Shown here piece by piece: positions 1-7,794 of a stretch of 64,000 nt of DNA (positions are counted from its first letter, which is position 1; the number at the start of each line of letters is the position of its first letter). The DNA lies in assembly GCF_000308655.1 (NCBI RefSeq), contig NZ_BAGC01000001.1, forward strand, positions 40,730-104,729. Direction: 5' to 3'. The notes beneath the pieces are model-generated. The model ran no database searches. It saw nothing but the letters and a program-made list of their open reading frames with translations, and was not told the DNA's origin. This DNA comes from Nocardia niigatensis NBRC 100131 (GTDB taxonomy: Bacteria; Actinomycetota; Actinomycetes; Mycobacteriales; Mycobacteriaceae). The translations under genes and the position numbers were made by a program.

Positions 1-80
1 AGTACCTCGCCAAGAACCCCGGCGGCTACTGCCCGGACCACGGCACGGGCGTCGGCCACGCGATCGGGCTGGGCGCGTAG
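1..80 (+). CDS. 3' end of an unidentified protein (partial)
   Basis: An open frame enters from the left edge and ends at TAG 78-80. The last 25 residues include NPGGYCPDHGTG and VGHAIGLGA. The Gly/His/Cys-rich ending could belong to a small exported protein, but too little is present for a family call. The 87 bases that follow hold no recognisable gene, and the next gene is on the opposite strand and converges on it. Confidence 0.4.
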   Translation, partial: YLAKNPGGYCPDHGTGVGHAIGLGA

Positions 81-167
81 GCCGTTCGCGGTCACCACGC
101 GGGCGCTGCCGTAGCCGACATCGAAAGGGGTTCCGGGACAAGGTCCCCGAACCCCTCGTGCGGGCCG

Positions 168-779
168 CTACAGCGGTGGGACGACGTCCGGTCGCATGGT
201 GCGCGGGTCGCCCGCGTCGTGGGCCTGCCACCAGCGGACGCCGCCGGCGATGAAGTCCCGCAACGGGATCGGGTCGCCCTGCTTGTCGGTGACCTGCGCG
301 CCCTCGAACCACACGCGCACGTCGAGTTCGCGGGGGTCGACGCCCTCCTCCTGGGAGAACTCCATCATGTGGGCGGCGGGCGCGTCGCTCAGCACGGTGT
401 CGAAGCTCAGCAGTTTGCGCCACTGGCTCCAGGAGCTGTCGGCGATGTCGAGGAAGTCCCAGCCGTGCAGCGCGCCGCCGCCGAAGCTCTGCACGGCGTC
501 GTGCAGGCCGTCGAGGGTGAGCGGGAGCACAATCGGCTCGAGGTCGTCCCAGCGCTGCCTGCGTAGCGAGGCGGCGACGCGGCTGACCCCGGTGAGGGTC
601 AGATAGATGTCGCAGTCCGCCGGCGGGGGACCCTCCTCGGGCAGGGTCAGCACGTCGAGCTCCAGCCGAAGCGTGGCGCCCGGCGTGTCGACGTCGATGC
701 CGAGGCATGTCGCCTCCGACAGCGCGCGGTTGAGTCCGTTGATGTCCAGGTCGTCGAGTAGCCCCCTGCTCACAGTCAT
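168..779 (-). CDS. hypothetical protein, 203 aa
   Basis: An open frame of 203 codons starting at ATG 779 with good actinobacterial codon bias. I do not recognise a named family. The protein is soluble, acidic and Trp-rich towards the C-terminus (for example GGVRWWQAHDAG), with no signal peptide or membrane segment. It is transcribed away from the rhodanese gene, from which it is separated by about 310 bases containing a DnaA-box cluster. It converges with the partial gene at the left edge. Function is unknown; it is probably a lineage-conserved cytoplasmic protein. Confidence 0.75.
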   Translation of the reverse strand: MTVSRGLLDDLDINGLNRALSEATCLGIDVDTPGATLRLELDVLTLPEEGPPPADCDIYLTLTGVSRVAASLRRQRWDDLEPIVLPLTLDGLHDAVQSFGGGALHGWDFLDIADSSWSQWRKLLSFDTVLSDAPAAHMMEFSQEEGVDPRELDVRVWFEGAQVTDKQGDPIPLRDFIAGGVRWWQAHDAGDPRTMRPDVVPPL

Positions 780-1090
780 AGCGCCAGGCTACCGATCTTG
801 CCCGGCCGGACCGAGGATTTCCGTTTATCGGCAGTGTTGTCGTTTTTCGGTGTGGGCCCGGAACCATGCGTTCACCTGCGGCGTCAGACTGGATGGGGCC
901 TTCTGGGACAGAAGCCCCGAGTCGGCCGCTCCGGAACGGGGGAGGGGACTTCCGGATCGGCCGACCGGACGAATCGGTCGTCTATCAACCTGTGGATCAG
1001 GTTGTGGATTATGTGGATAACTCCTGAAACCAACCCTGCGCGGCTAACGGAACTCCGCAGCCCTCGCGCGCGCGTGGCAGGATCGAAACC
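780..1090. other. divergent intergenic region, 311 bp
   Basis: Non-coding stretch between two divergent genes. It holds the promoters for both and a compact group of three DnaA-box-like 9-mers at 991-1020. A TTTTTCGG-containing T-rich patch lies near 840. I see no RNA gene or long hairpin. Confidence 0.5.
991..1020 (+). promoter_or_regulatory. cluster of three DnaA-box-like 9-mers
   Basis: TGTGGATCA at 991-999, TGTGGATTA at 1003-1011 and TGTGGATAA at 1012-1020 lie in the same orientation. The last is the exact complement of the consensus TTATCCACA; the other two differ from it by one base. The group ends about 70 bases before the rhodanese start codon. It could be a DnaA-controlled promoter or a DnaA-binding reservoir. 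No dnaA or dnaN gene is nearby, so this is probably not the replication origin itself. Confidence 0.5.
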
Positions 1091-1462
1091 GTGACGAACC
1101 CCCACGTGCCCACGGTGCCGATCGACGCGGTCCCGGCGGAATTCGATGCCGCGGACGGCTGGGGTTCCACCGCGCCCGTGCCTGCCCAGCTCCTCGACGT
1201 CCGCGAGAGGGACGAATGGCAGCTGGGCCGCGCGCCGGGTGCCATCCACATCCCGATGACCGATGTGCCCGCCCGGCTCGACGAGATCGACATCGACGCC
1301 GAGGTCTACGTGATCTGCCGGCAGGGCGGCCGGTCCATACCGGTCGTGGAGTATCTGAACCAGATCGGCTACGAGGCCGTCACGGTCTCGGGCGGCATGG
1401 TGGCCTGGCAGCAGACCGGCAGGCCGCTCACCGGTGACGGTCCCGAGGCGAAGATCTATTAG
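1091..1462 (+). CDS. rhodanese-like sulfurtransferase domain protein
   Basis: A single-domain rhodanese of 123 aa starting at GTG 1091. Family members transfer sulfane sulfur through an active-site cysteine. Here the Cys lies in the loop VICRQGGRS (about residues 75-83), preceded by the typical strand LLDVRERDEW and GAIHIPM, and followed by VSGGMVAWQQTG. All core elements are present and the length suits a stand-alone rhodanese. It is cytoplasmic by absence of signals. The next gene starts 18 bases downstream on the same strand, so the two are probably co-transcribed. The substrate is unknown. Confidence 0.9.
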   Translation: MTNPHVPTVPIDAVPAEFDAADGWGSTAPVPAQLLDVRERDEWQLGRAPGAIHIPMTDVPARLDEIDIDAEVYVICRQGGRSIPVVEYLNQIGYEAVTVSGGMVAWQQTGRPLTGDGPEAKIY

Positions 1463-1480
1463 GCGCGGAGAGGTGGAGCG

Positions 1481-2596
1481 ATGAACGGGGGACAGGTGGG
1501 CCGATCGCGATCCGCGGTCGTACAGCCGTGCGCCCGCTGTGGCGCGCGCTGGGCGGTGCAGGGCAAGCCGCTGCACTGGTGCCCGCGCTGCCACGGTGTC
1601 CTGCTCTCGCCCGCACCGGTGGACGCGCCCGCCGACCGGCGCAACTACCGCTGGGTGGCTCGCCCGCCGGGCCGCAGAACGCACGGCCCGCAACCCGTCC
1701 GGCGCCCGGGGCCGGCACAGACGCCGCGGTATCAGCGAGTTCCCCAGTGGGGCCTACAGGATCGGCCCCCGGCGGCGGCCGCCGAGCCACATCGCCCGCT
1801 GTCCGCGCTGAGTGACCGGATCACCGTGCTGTTGCCGGTGACCGCCGGTGTCTTCGTCTTCTCCGCCCTGGCCGAGCTGGGCCGATACGGCGTCCTGCTG
1901 CGCAACCGCACCCGCCTCATCCCGCCCTGGCTGCTGTGGATTTCCGATGCAGCCGTGACCGTTTCCGCGGTGGTCGCGCTGGTGCTGGCGCTGGTGTCGG
2001 CGGTGGCGCTGGTCGGCTGGCTCACCGAGACCCGCCGCGCCGCGTACGCGGCCGCAGGGAAATCGGATCCGCGGTCGCTGCGCGCCCTGGTGCTGGGCTG
2101 TGTGGTGCCGATTGTGAATCTGGTGTGGCCGGGCATCTACCTGACCGAGGCGGCCCGGCTGCGGTCGGTCGGCGGCGAGGATCCGCGGCTGCTGCGGGCG
2201 GTCCGGATCTGGTGGGCGGCTTGGCTTCTCAACGCGGTGCTGGTGCTGGTGGCCTTCCTGTACCGGTTCGCGTCCTCGCTGCAGGTGCAGGCCGACGGGG
2301 TGCTGGCGAACATGTGGACCGATGTGGTCGCGGCCGGTGTCGCGGTGGCCTCGCTCGGGCTGGTGCGCGCCTTCGCGGGCCTGGATCTGCGGGGTCGTCG
2401 GAAGGCGCTGCGGCGCTGGCTGATCGCGACCGGGCCCGCGCGGCCGGTGATCGAACCTGTCCGGCGCGCGCCGGCCGCTCCCGTCGGGAATGATGCTGTG
2501 GTCGGGGATGGTGCTGTCGTCGCGGATGACGCGGTAGCCGGGGCGGCCGCGGCGGCGTCCCCGGATGCGGAGCAACAGGAGGTATTGGCGAAGTGA
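1481..2596 (+). CDS. DUF4328-type integral membrane protein with N-terminal zinc-ribbon-like motif
   Basis: A 371-aa protein. The N-terminus has two CxxC pairs (CARC and CPRC, about residues 17-36) resembling a small zinc ribbon. A Pro/Arg-rich linker and then several hydrophobic segments follow (about residues 110-310), in the pattern of actinobacterial DUF4328 proteins, including GCVVPIVNLVWPGIYLTE. The C-terminal 50 residues are Ala/Val-rich and low-complexity. Its stop overlaps the GTG of the phosphodiesterase gene by 4 bases, indicating translational coupling. In M. tuberculosis the glpQ1 neighbour is also a membrane protein (Rv3843c, from memory). Molecular function is unknown. Confidence 0.85.
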   Translation: MNGGQVGRSRSAVVQPCARCGARWAVQGKPLHWCPRCHGVLLSPAPVDAPADRRNYRWVARPPGRRTHGPQPVRRPGPAQTPRYQRVPQWGLQDRPPAAAAEPHRPLSALSDRITVLLPVTAGVFVFSALAELGRYGVLLRNRTRLIPPWLLWISDAAVTVSAVVALVLALVSAVALVGWLTETRRAAYAAAGKSDPRSLRALVLGCVVPIVNLVWPGIYLTEAARLRSVGGEDPRLLRAVRIWWAAWLLNAVLVLVAFLYRFASSLQVQADGVLANMWTDVVAAGVAVASLGLVRAFAGLDLRGRRKALRRWLIATGPARPVIEPVRRAPAAPVGNDAVVGDGAVVADDAVAGAAAAASPDAEQQEVLAK

Positions 2597-3360
2597 GCCG
2601 GGAGAGTCGTGCGCCGTTCGTGGTCGCCCACCGGGGGGCGTCGGCGGCGCGACCCGAACACACCCTCGCCGCCTACGATCTCGCCCTGCAGGAGGGCGCC
2701 GACAGCGTCGAATGCGATATCCGCCTGACCCGGGACGGACACCTGGTCTGTGTGCACGACCGCACAGTGGACCGCACCTCGAACGGGTCGGGCGCGGTCA
2801 GCGAGATGACGCTGGAGGAGCTGAAGGCGCTGAACTTCGGCACCGCTGCGGAACCGGAGGGCGTGCTCACGCTGTCCGAGCTGATCGAGCTGGTGCTGGA
2901 CTGGAAGAGCCGTCCCACCAAGCTTTTCATCGAGACCAAGCATCCGGTTCGCTACGGCGCGCTGGTGGAGACGACCCTGCTGTCCGAGCTCACCCGGTAC
3001 GGTATCGGCGCCCCCGCCTCCGCGGATCACTCACGCGCCGTGGTGATATCGTTCGCGGCCACCGCGGTGTGGCGGATCCGCCGTGCGGCCCCGCTGCTGC
3101 CGACGGTGCTGCTGGGTGAGTCCTCGCTGTACCTGTCCGGCGGCGCCGCCCACACGGTCGGCGCGACCGCCATCGGACCGTCCGTGCGGACCCTGCGCGA
3201 GCACCCGGATCTGGTCGACAAGGCCGCCGCCGCGGGCCGCGCCACCTATGTCTGGACCTGTGACGACCCCGAGGACGTCCAACTCTGCTCCGACCTGGGC
3301 GTCGACTGGGTCGCCACCAATTACCCCGCCCGCACCAAGGCGGCGCTCACCACCACCTGA
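2593..3360 (+). CDS. glpQ: glycerophosphodiester phosphodiesterase
   Basis: A 255-aa GDPD-family enzyme that hydrolyses glycerophosphodiesters to glycerol-3-phosphate and an alcohol. The catalytic core is visible: HRGASAARPEHT near residues 13-24 with the first His-Arg, VECDIRLTRDG with the metal-binding Glu/Asp, and the second His in VHDRTVDRTS. The C-terminal TWTCDDP and DWVATNYP segments match the barrel end. There is no signal peptide, so it should act in the cytoplasm. The GTG start overlaps the previous stop by 4 bases. It corresponds by position to Rv3842c glpQ1 of M. tuberculosis. Confidence 0.93.
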   Translation: MSRESRAPFVVAHRGASAARPEHTLAAYDLALQEGADSVECDIRLTRDGHLVCVHDRTVDRTSNGSGAVSEMTLEELKALNFGTAAEPEGVLTLSELIELVLDWKSRPTKLFIETKHPVRYGALVETTLLSELTRYGIGAPASADHSRAVVISFAATAVWRIRRAAPLLPTVLLGESSLYLSGGAAHTVGATAIGPSVRTLREHPDLVDKAAAAGRATYVWTCDDPEDVQLCSDLGVDWVATNYPARTKAALTTT

Positions 3361-3422
3361 ATCGCGCAGCGGCCTGAGTCAGCGCGCTCCGCGCCAACCG
3401 CTTCGGAGCGAGATTTCCAGGT

Positions 3423-3505
3423 GGTTCGCGGCGCGTCTCGTTCTGGAGGAGGGAGGAACGAGACTTTTCAGTGCCGCGAACCCGCCCGGAGCGAAGCGGA
3501 GGGCA
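3423..3505 (+). repeat. structured dispersed repeat, copy A
   Basis: Outer arms GGTTCGCGGC (3423-3432) and GCCGCGAACC (3473-3482) are perfect complements. They enclose inner arms TCTCGTTC (3436-3443) and GAACGAGA (3456-3463). The tail CCGGAGCGAAGCGGAG follows at 3486-3501, and the DUF5926 ATG is 28 bases further on. The same architecture occurs at 14718-14819 (opposite strand) and 45598-45705. The inner arms differ in sequence from those copies but remain paired. Confidence 0.75.
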
Positions 3506-3529
3506 TCGAACACAGTAGGTTTGCCAACC

Positions 3530-4444
3530 ATGGGTAAGAGCAAGCGCAACAGTCCCAAGCCGGACTCCAATCGGGCGCAGAAGCTGGCCGCCCGCCGCGC
3601 CGAACAGGAAGCGGCGGCGCAGGCCGTGACGCGGCCCTTCGAGGGCTTGGCCGCGGAATGCGATCTGGTCGCGCTACGGGAGTTCGTGCCGTCGGCGACC
3701 GCGATCTTGAAGCTCGCGCCGAGTGTCGGCGCCGAGCGCGAGGTCACCCTCGCCACGGTGCTCCCGGGCGCGGTCGCCGCGCTGGTGCGGGCCGGTGACG
3801 AGCCGATCGGTTTCGTCGGCACGCAGGTGCAGTTCCAGTCCGCCGATCCGGCCGCGGATCTGGCCGCCGCCATCCTGTGGACCCAGTCCGCCACACCGGG
3901 CGAGTCGCTGGCCACCGCGAGTGCCGGTGGCGCGCCGCTGACCGAGGTGCTGGATGCCGGTGCGGCCCTGGACCTCACGGTGCATCAGGACTTCAACTGG
4001 TGGGTGCCCGAGGGCGTCACCCCGGATCCGCAGGTGGCCGCCACCATCGAGCAGGCCAACCGGGCCATCATGCCGTCGGCCCGCCTGGAGCTGGGCGCGG
4101 ACGCGGTCGGCGCGGCCTGGTGGGTGGACGCCGGCGAGAAGGCGCACATCCGCTGGGTGCGGCCCGAGGACGAGGACCAGCTGATGCTGGCGCTGGCGCG
4201 GCTGCACGCGGCCGGCGACCTGCACCTGGGCGAGGGTTCGCGGTTCGCGGGCTCGTTCCGCACCCACGGCCTGCTGGTGCCGGTCTTCGACCTCGATCCG
4301 GAGCGGCACGCGAGCGAGTGGGAGGGCCCGGCCCGCGAGTTCGGCGCGAAGCTGGCGGCCGCGCTGCAGTCGGATGCCCCGCTGACCTCCGAGGAGCGTC
4401 GCTCCCGTGACGGCCTGCGGTCGCGTCAGGTGACGCTGCGCTGA
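3530..4444 (+). CDS. DUF5926 family protein
   Basis: A 304-aa protein. The start chosen is ATG 3530, giving the N-terminus MGKSKRNSPKPDSNRAQKLA; the frame is open further upstream, but that part runs through the dispersed repeat and lacks homology-like character. A basic Lys/Arg-rich N-terminal tail is followed by a predicted alpha/beta body with AAWWVDAGEKAHIRW and RTHGLLVPVFDLDP. I recognise it as the actinobacterial DUF5926 family, whose function is unknown. No membrane segments or signal peptide. Its presumed leader carries structured repeat copy A. Confidence 0.85.
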   Translation: MGKSKRNSPKPDSNRAQKLAARRAEQEAAAQAVTRPFEGLAAECDLVALREFVPSATAILKLAPSVGAEREVTLATVLPGAVAALVRAGDEPIGFVGTQVQFQSADPAADLAAAILWTQSATPGESLATASAGGAPLTEVLDAGAALDLTVHQDFNWWVPEGVTPDPQVAATIEQANRAIMPSARLELGADAVGAAWWVDAGEKAHIRWVRPEDEDQLMLALARLHAAGDLHLGEGSRFAGSFRTHGLLVPVFDLDPERHASEWEGPAREFGAKLAAALQSDAPLTSEERRSRDGLRSRQVTLR

Positions 4445-4637
4445 CGGCACGGTCGCGCTGACCTGGTCCGGGCCGTTCCCGGGTGAAGCGATTCACTCGG
4501 TGAACGGCCTGGATTTTCCGCGGGAATTTTTTGAAAAGTACTCATTTCGCTCTGAGTGCTCGGTTAGGTTCTCTTCACCCCGGAAGTTCAGGGGATCCGG
4601 TGACCATCGCATCGGATATCAGATGAGGAGAATAACC

Positions 4638-4724
4638 ATGGATGCCATTCTGGCCGTGGTCAAGTCGCTGTTCGGCACATTGTCCGCCAACGCCACCGGC
4701 ACCGTCACGGTGCCGCAGAAGTAA
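4638..4724 (+). CDS. 28-residue small peptide
   Basis: ATG 4638 opens a 28-codon frame ending in TAA. A good ribosome-binding site, GATGAGGAG, lies at 4622-4630. The peptide begins MDAILAVVKSLFGTLSANAT and ends with VPQK. The first 14 residues could form an amphipathic or membrane-associated helix. The unit is isolated: an AT-richer leader precedes it, and a strong terminator hairpin starts 45 bases after the stop. The same frame is open upstream to 4500, but the Shine-Dalgarno supports the short form. I do not know the family; it could be a secreted or membrane-active peptide. Confidence 0.55.
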   Translation: MDAILAVVKSLFGTLSANATGTVTVPQK

Positions 4725-4768
4725 GGAAAGGGCGGGGACGTATACGCACAGCACCGAGCACATGCAAC

Positions 4769-4798
4769 AGGCCCGGTCCAGCGCAAGGGACCGGGCCT
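4769..4798 (+). terminator. hairpin terminator between the peptide gene and bfrB
   Basis: Arms AGGCCCGGTCC (4769-4779) and GGACCGGGCCT (4788-4798) are perfect 11-bp complements with an 8-base loop. No long T-run follows, as is common in high-GC actinobacteria. It lies between convergent genes and can serve both. Confidence 0.75.
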
Positions 4799-4850
4799 GC
4801 TGTGTGAATCCACCGGGCCGGGAAGCGAATTACCTCCGGCCCACACGCAA

Positions 4851-5399
4851 TTACAGCGAGCCGCCCGCGGCGTGCGGAGCGCCGGACGCGTCCTTCGGAC
4901 CGCTCATTTCCCGCAGTACGAAATTCTCCAGGTCGAACAGATTCGCGCTGGCCCGCTCCGCGACGGTGAGCAGGGTGTTCATGGTCGCGACTTCCTCGAC
5001 CTGTTCCTTGAGGAACCACTGCATGAACTGCTCGCCCTGGTAGTCGCCCTCTTCACGCGCGGTCCGGGCGAGCTGGACGATCTGCTCGGTGACGGCCTGC
5101 TCCTGCGCGAGCGCGAGCGCGATGGGCTCCTTGGCATTCGCGAATTGCGACGTGGCCGCTTCGGTCCCGGACATCTCCACCGCGATGTCGTGATCGATCA
5201 GGTACCGGGCGATCATCATCGCGTGGTTACGCTCTTCGACGGCCTGCTTGTAGAAATACTTGGCCAGGACGGGCAGATCGGCATTGTCGAACCACATCGC
5301 CACGGCGATGTACTGGTGTTCGGCATTGAATTCGTTGCGGATCTGATCCTGGAGCAGGGCCTGGAACTTGCTGCGCTTGGTTTGGGTTCGGGTGGACAT
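4851..5399 (-). CDS. bfrB: ferritin (BfrB-like)
   Basis: A 182-aa ferritin that oxidises and stores iron in a 24-subunit shell. The ferroxidase ligands lie in NEFNAEHQYIAVAMWF and VEERNHAMMIARYL; the C-terminal half has GEQFMQWFLKEQVEEVATM. The C-terminus SGAPHAAGGSL closely resembles M. tuberculosis BfrB. ATG 5399 (MSTRTQTKRSKF) is chosen because it matches the family N-terminus; an upstream in-frame ATG at 5435 would add 12 unlike residues. The region before it holds a DtxR/IdeR-like palindrome and a 15-bp tandem repeat, suggesting iron control as in mycobacteria. Confidence 0.95.
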   Translation of the reverse strand: MSTRTQTKRSKFQALLQDQIRNEFNAEHQYIAVAMWFDNADLPVLAKYFYKQAVEERNHAMMIARYLIDHDIAVEMSGTEAATSQFANAKEPIALALAQEQAVTEQIVQLARTAREEGDYQGEQFMQWFLKEQVEEVATMNTLLTVAERASANLFDLENFVLREMSGPKDASGAPHAAGGSL

Positions 5400-5440
5400 G
5401 CGAAGGACATTAACCACGGTCAAAAGGCGTGTCATCCAAG

Positions 5441-5485
5441 TACAGCCTTATTGAGTACAGCCTTATTGAGGCAAGTGTTGCCTAA
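5441..5485 (-). promoter_or_regulatory. bfrB upstream region: 15-bp tandem repeat and iron-box-like palindrome
   Basis: TACAGCCTTATTGAG occurs twice in tandem (5441-5455 and 5456-5470). Overlapping its end, TGAGGCAAGTGTTGCCTAA (5467-5485) is an almost perfect palindrome (TNAGGCAA-gtg-TTGCCTNA) with the TTAGG...CCTAA ends of DtxR/IdeR sites. IdeR activates bfrB in M. tuberculosis. Binding here is inferred. Confidence 0.5.
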
Positions 5486-5491
5486 TTCGAG

Positions 5492-6916
5492 CTAGCTGCC
5501 GACGGTGGTGATCAAGTCCTGCGGGATCTGCTGATCCTTGGCCAGCGCGTCGAAGAACGCACTCGCTTTCGTCTTGTCCCAGAGCAGTACATTGCCGCTG
5601 CCGGAGACGTCCTCGAACCCGCCGACCGGGACCGTCGTGGTGATCGGATCGTTGTTCAGCGCATTGCCCAGGCTCGCCAGATTCCAGATGTGCGCGCCAT
5701 TGTCGACTTTCAGCGCGGCGGTCAGATCCCGGACCAGCGGCCAGGATCGGAACGGATTGGCGAGCGTGCCCGGACCGGCCGCCTTCTTCAGCAGGGCGCT
5801 GAGGAATTTCCGCTGGTTGAGCATGCGATCCAGGTCCGCGCGCGGGGTGGCGCGGGACCGCACGAAGCCCAGTGCCTCGGGGCCGGTGAGGGTCTGGCAG
5901 CCCGCGGGCAGATCGATGCCGGCCAGCGGGTCCTTCATGGGCGCGTCCAGGCACATCGGGATGCCGCCGACCGCGTCGACGATATTGGCGAAGCCGCCGA
6001 AGCCGATCTGCACGTAGTGGTCGATGTGCACGCCGGTCGCGCCCTCCACCGTCTTGACCAGCAGCGATGGGCCGCCGACGGCGAAGGAGGCATTGAGTTT
6101 GTCCTTGCCGACGCCCGGGATGTTCACATACGAGTCGCGCGGCAGGCTGACCAGCGTCGGCCGCCCCGACTTCGGGATGTGCACCATGATCACGGTGTCG
6201 GTGCGCTCGCCCTCGACGTCGGAGGAGTCACCGGTGGACAGTTGCTGTTCCTGGTCCTTGGACAGTCCCGCGCGGCTGTCGGAACCCACCAGAAGCCAAT
6301 TGGTCCCGGGCGTGTCGCCGACCCGTCCCGAATAGTTCGCGAGGGCGTCGATCCGGGTCAGATGGGTGTCGACATAGATGGCCGCCGCGATCGGCAGCAG
6401 CAGGAGCACCAGCAGCAGCGACAGGATCCAGCGGAACCAGTGCCGCTTCTTGCGCGGCCGGGCGCCGCGTGGCGGGCGGCCGTCACCGCCGCGGCGCCTG
6501 CCGGGCGGGGGCGGCGGGGGAGTCGGGGGCGGATCCTCCCGGAACGGGACCGGCTGCTGGGTCGGCGCGTGACCCATGGGGGTGCCGGCCCGGCCCGGCG
6601 GGGGCGGCACCCGATTGCCCTGCGGCGGAACGCGATTCCCCGGCGGTCGCCGGGGCGGTGCCGGATTCCTGGGCGGTACCTGCGAATAGGCGAGGTCCGG
6701 GCCGGATTCACTGCGTCGGATCACCTGAGTTGGTTCTATCCGCGGCCTGCCGTCGTTAACGGGCCTGCCGTCCGCGGGCGGCCGCTGAGACGAAGGTCGC
6801 TGTGTTTGCCCGGGATTCGCCGCGGGCCGATGCGGGTACGCCGGGGGCTCACCCGGGCGTCCCGGCGGCGGCTCCCGGCGTATCCGTGCAAAGTGCTGGG
6901 GGTCGTCGCCGTTCAT
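5492..6916 (-). CDS. LytR-CpsA-Psr (LCP) family glycopolymer ligase
   Basis: A 474-aa protein from ATG 6916 (MNGDDPQHFARIR). Residues 1-160 are a Pro/Arg-rich cytoplasmic tail with repeated NRVPP and PPPPG blocks. One membrane segment follows (about 165-190, WILSLLLVLLLLPIAAAIYV), then the extracellular LCP domain with NWLLVGSDSRAG, GERTDTVIMVHIP and LVSLPRDSYVNIPG. LCP enzymes attach polyprenyl-linked polymers to peptidoglycan; in mycolata they join arabinogalactan to it. A longer open frame upstream is ignored because it crosses the next gene. It lies directly upstream of bfrB on the same strand, but the bfrB operator separates them. Confidence 0.92.
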   Translation of the reverse strand: MNGDDPQHFARIRREPPPGRPGEPPAYPHRPAANPGQTQRPSSQRPPADGRPVNDGRPRIEPTQVIRRSESGPDLAYSQVPPRNPAPPRRPPGNRVPPQGNRVPPPPGRAGTPMGHAPTQQPVPFREDPPPTPPPPPPGRRRGGDGRPPRGARPRKKRHWFRWILSLLLVLLLLPIAAAIYVDTHLTRIDALANYSGRVGDTPGTNWLLVGSDSRAGLSKDQEQQLSTGDSSDVEGERTDTVIMVHIPKSGRPTLVSLPRDSYVNIPGVGKDKLNASFAVGGPSLLVKTVEGATGVHIDHYVQIGFGGFANIVDAVGGIPMCLDAPMKDPLAGIDLPAGCQTLTGPEALGFVRSRATPRADLDRMLNQRKFLSALLKKAAGPGTLANPFRSWPLVRDLTAALKVDNGAHIWNLASLGNALNNDPITTTVPVGGFEDVSGSGNVLLWDKTKASAFFDALAKDQQIPQDLITTVGS

Positions 6917-6966
6917 CACTGGAAACAGTACCGACCGCGGGGCCCGCGTGGCTCGTTCCGATCGGA

Positions 6967-7761
6967 TTACGGCAGCCAGGAGACATGTCCGCGCAGGAAG
7001 GTGTACCCGATATAGGCGACGGTGTCGATGAGCGCGTGTGCCAGCAGCAGTGGCCAGAGCCGGTTGGTGCGCTGCCAGTAGCGCCCGAAGATCAATCCCA
7101 TCACCACGTTTCCGAGCCCGCCGCCGAGACCCTGGTAGAGGTGGTAGCTGCCGCGCAGGAGCGCCGATGCCAGCAGTGAGCGATTCTCGGTCCAGCCCAG
7201 GGCCCGTAGCCGGCTGATCAGGTAGGCGACGACCAGGACCTCCTCGGCCGTGGAGTTCGCCCACGCCGACAGCACCAGCACCGGCAGCCGCCACCAGCGC
7301 GCGAGCGAACTGGGCACGATGGTGACGCTCACCCCCAACGCGTGGGCCGCGAGATACAGGCCCAGTCCGGGGATTCCGATCACGGCCGCCAGCACCATGC
7401 CCGGGAGCACGTCGGGTCGCCAGCGCAGCCGCCGGGCCAGCCCGATCGCTCGCGGCGCGATTCCGCTGCGCCACAACAGATAGAGCCCCAGCGCCGCCCA
7501 GCCGAGCAGCCGGGCCACGCCCAGCAGTTGGAACAGCAGGTCGATGGTCGACTGGGTGGCCCGCGACGCGTTCAGCGCGACGGTCTGCCCGCTCACCCCG
7601 CCGGGCGCGAGGGTGCTCTCCAGCAGGGACAGCGCCGCATTTGCCCCGCTCAGCCCGAAGGTGACGGCCAGCACCACCGCGATCTCGAGTTTGATCGCCC
7701 GCCGGCCGAGTTCGGACGATTCGGGCGCGGGCCACACGGATGCGGGATCAGCCGAAACCAT
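6967..7761 (-). CDS. CPBP family intramembrane protease-like protein
   Basis: A 264-aa polytopic membrane protein from ATG 7761 with about seven hydrophobic segments. Motif 1 is STAEEVLVVAYLISR, with the Glu-Glu pair but Val where the usual Arg of EExxxR sits. Motif 2 is RGSYHLYQG with its His, and motif 3 is LLLAHALIDTVAY. Family members cleave prenylated or membrane substrates or act as immunity-type proteins; the specific role is unknown. The next gene on the strand (LCP) starts 50 bases downstream, so the two may be co-transcribed. Confidence 0.88.
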   Translation of the reverse strand: MVSADPASVWPAPESSELGRRAIKLEIAVVLAVTFGLSGANAALSLLESTLAPGGVSGQTVALNASRATQSTIDLLFQLLGVARLLGWAALGLYLLWRSGIAPRAIGLARRLRWRPDVLPGMVLAAVIGIPGLGLYLAAHALGVSVTIVPSSLARWWRLPVLVLSAWANSTAEEVLVVAYLISRLRALGWTENRSLLASALLRGSYHLYQGLGGGLGNVVMGLIFGRYWQRTNRLWPLLLAHALIDTVAYIGYTFLRGHVSWLP

Positions 7762-7794
7762 GCCGCCAATCTAGGCGGGCGCCCGGCGAACTCG

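Noticed and set aside
991..1020. Replication origin at the DnaA-box cluster
   Set aside because: Only three boxes, no AT-rich unwinding region and no dnaA, dnaN or gyrase genes nearby.
3083..3529. N-terminal extension of the DUF5926 gene
   Set aside because: It overlaps the phosphodiesterase gene and runs through the dispersed repeat; ATG 3530 starts the family-like sequence.
6916..7735. Long N-terminal extension of the LCP gene
   Set aside because: It would overlap the CPBP protease gene completely; ATG 6916 gives a normal LCP layout.
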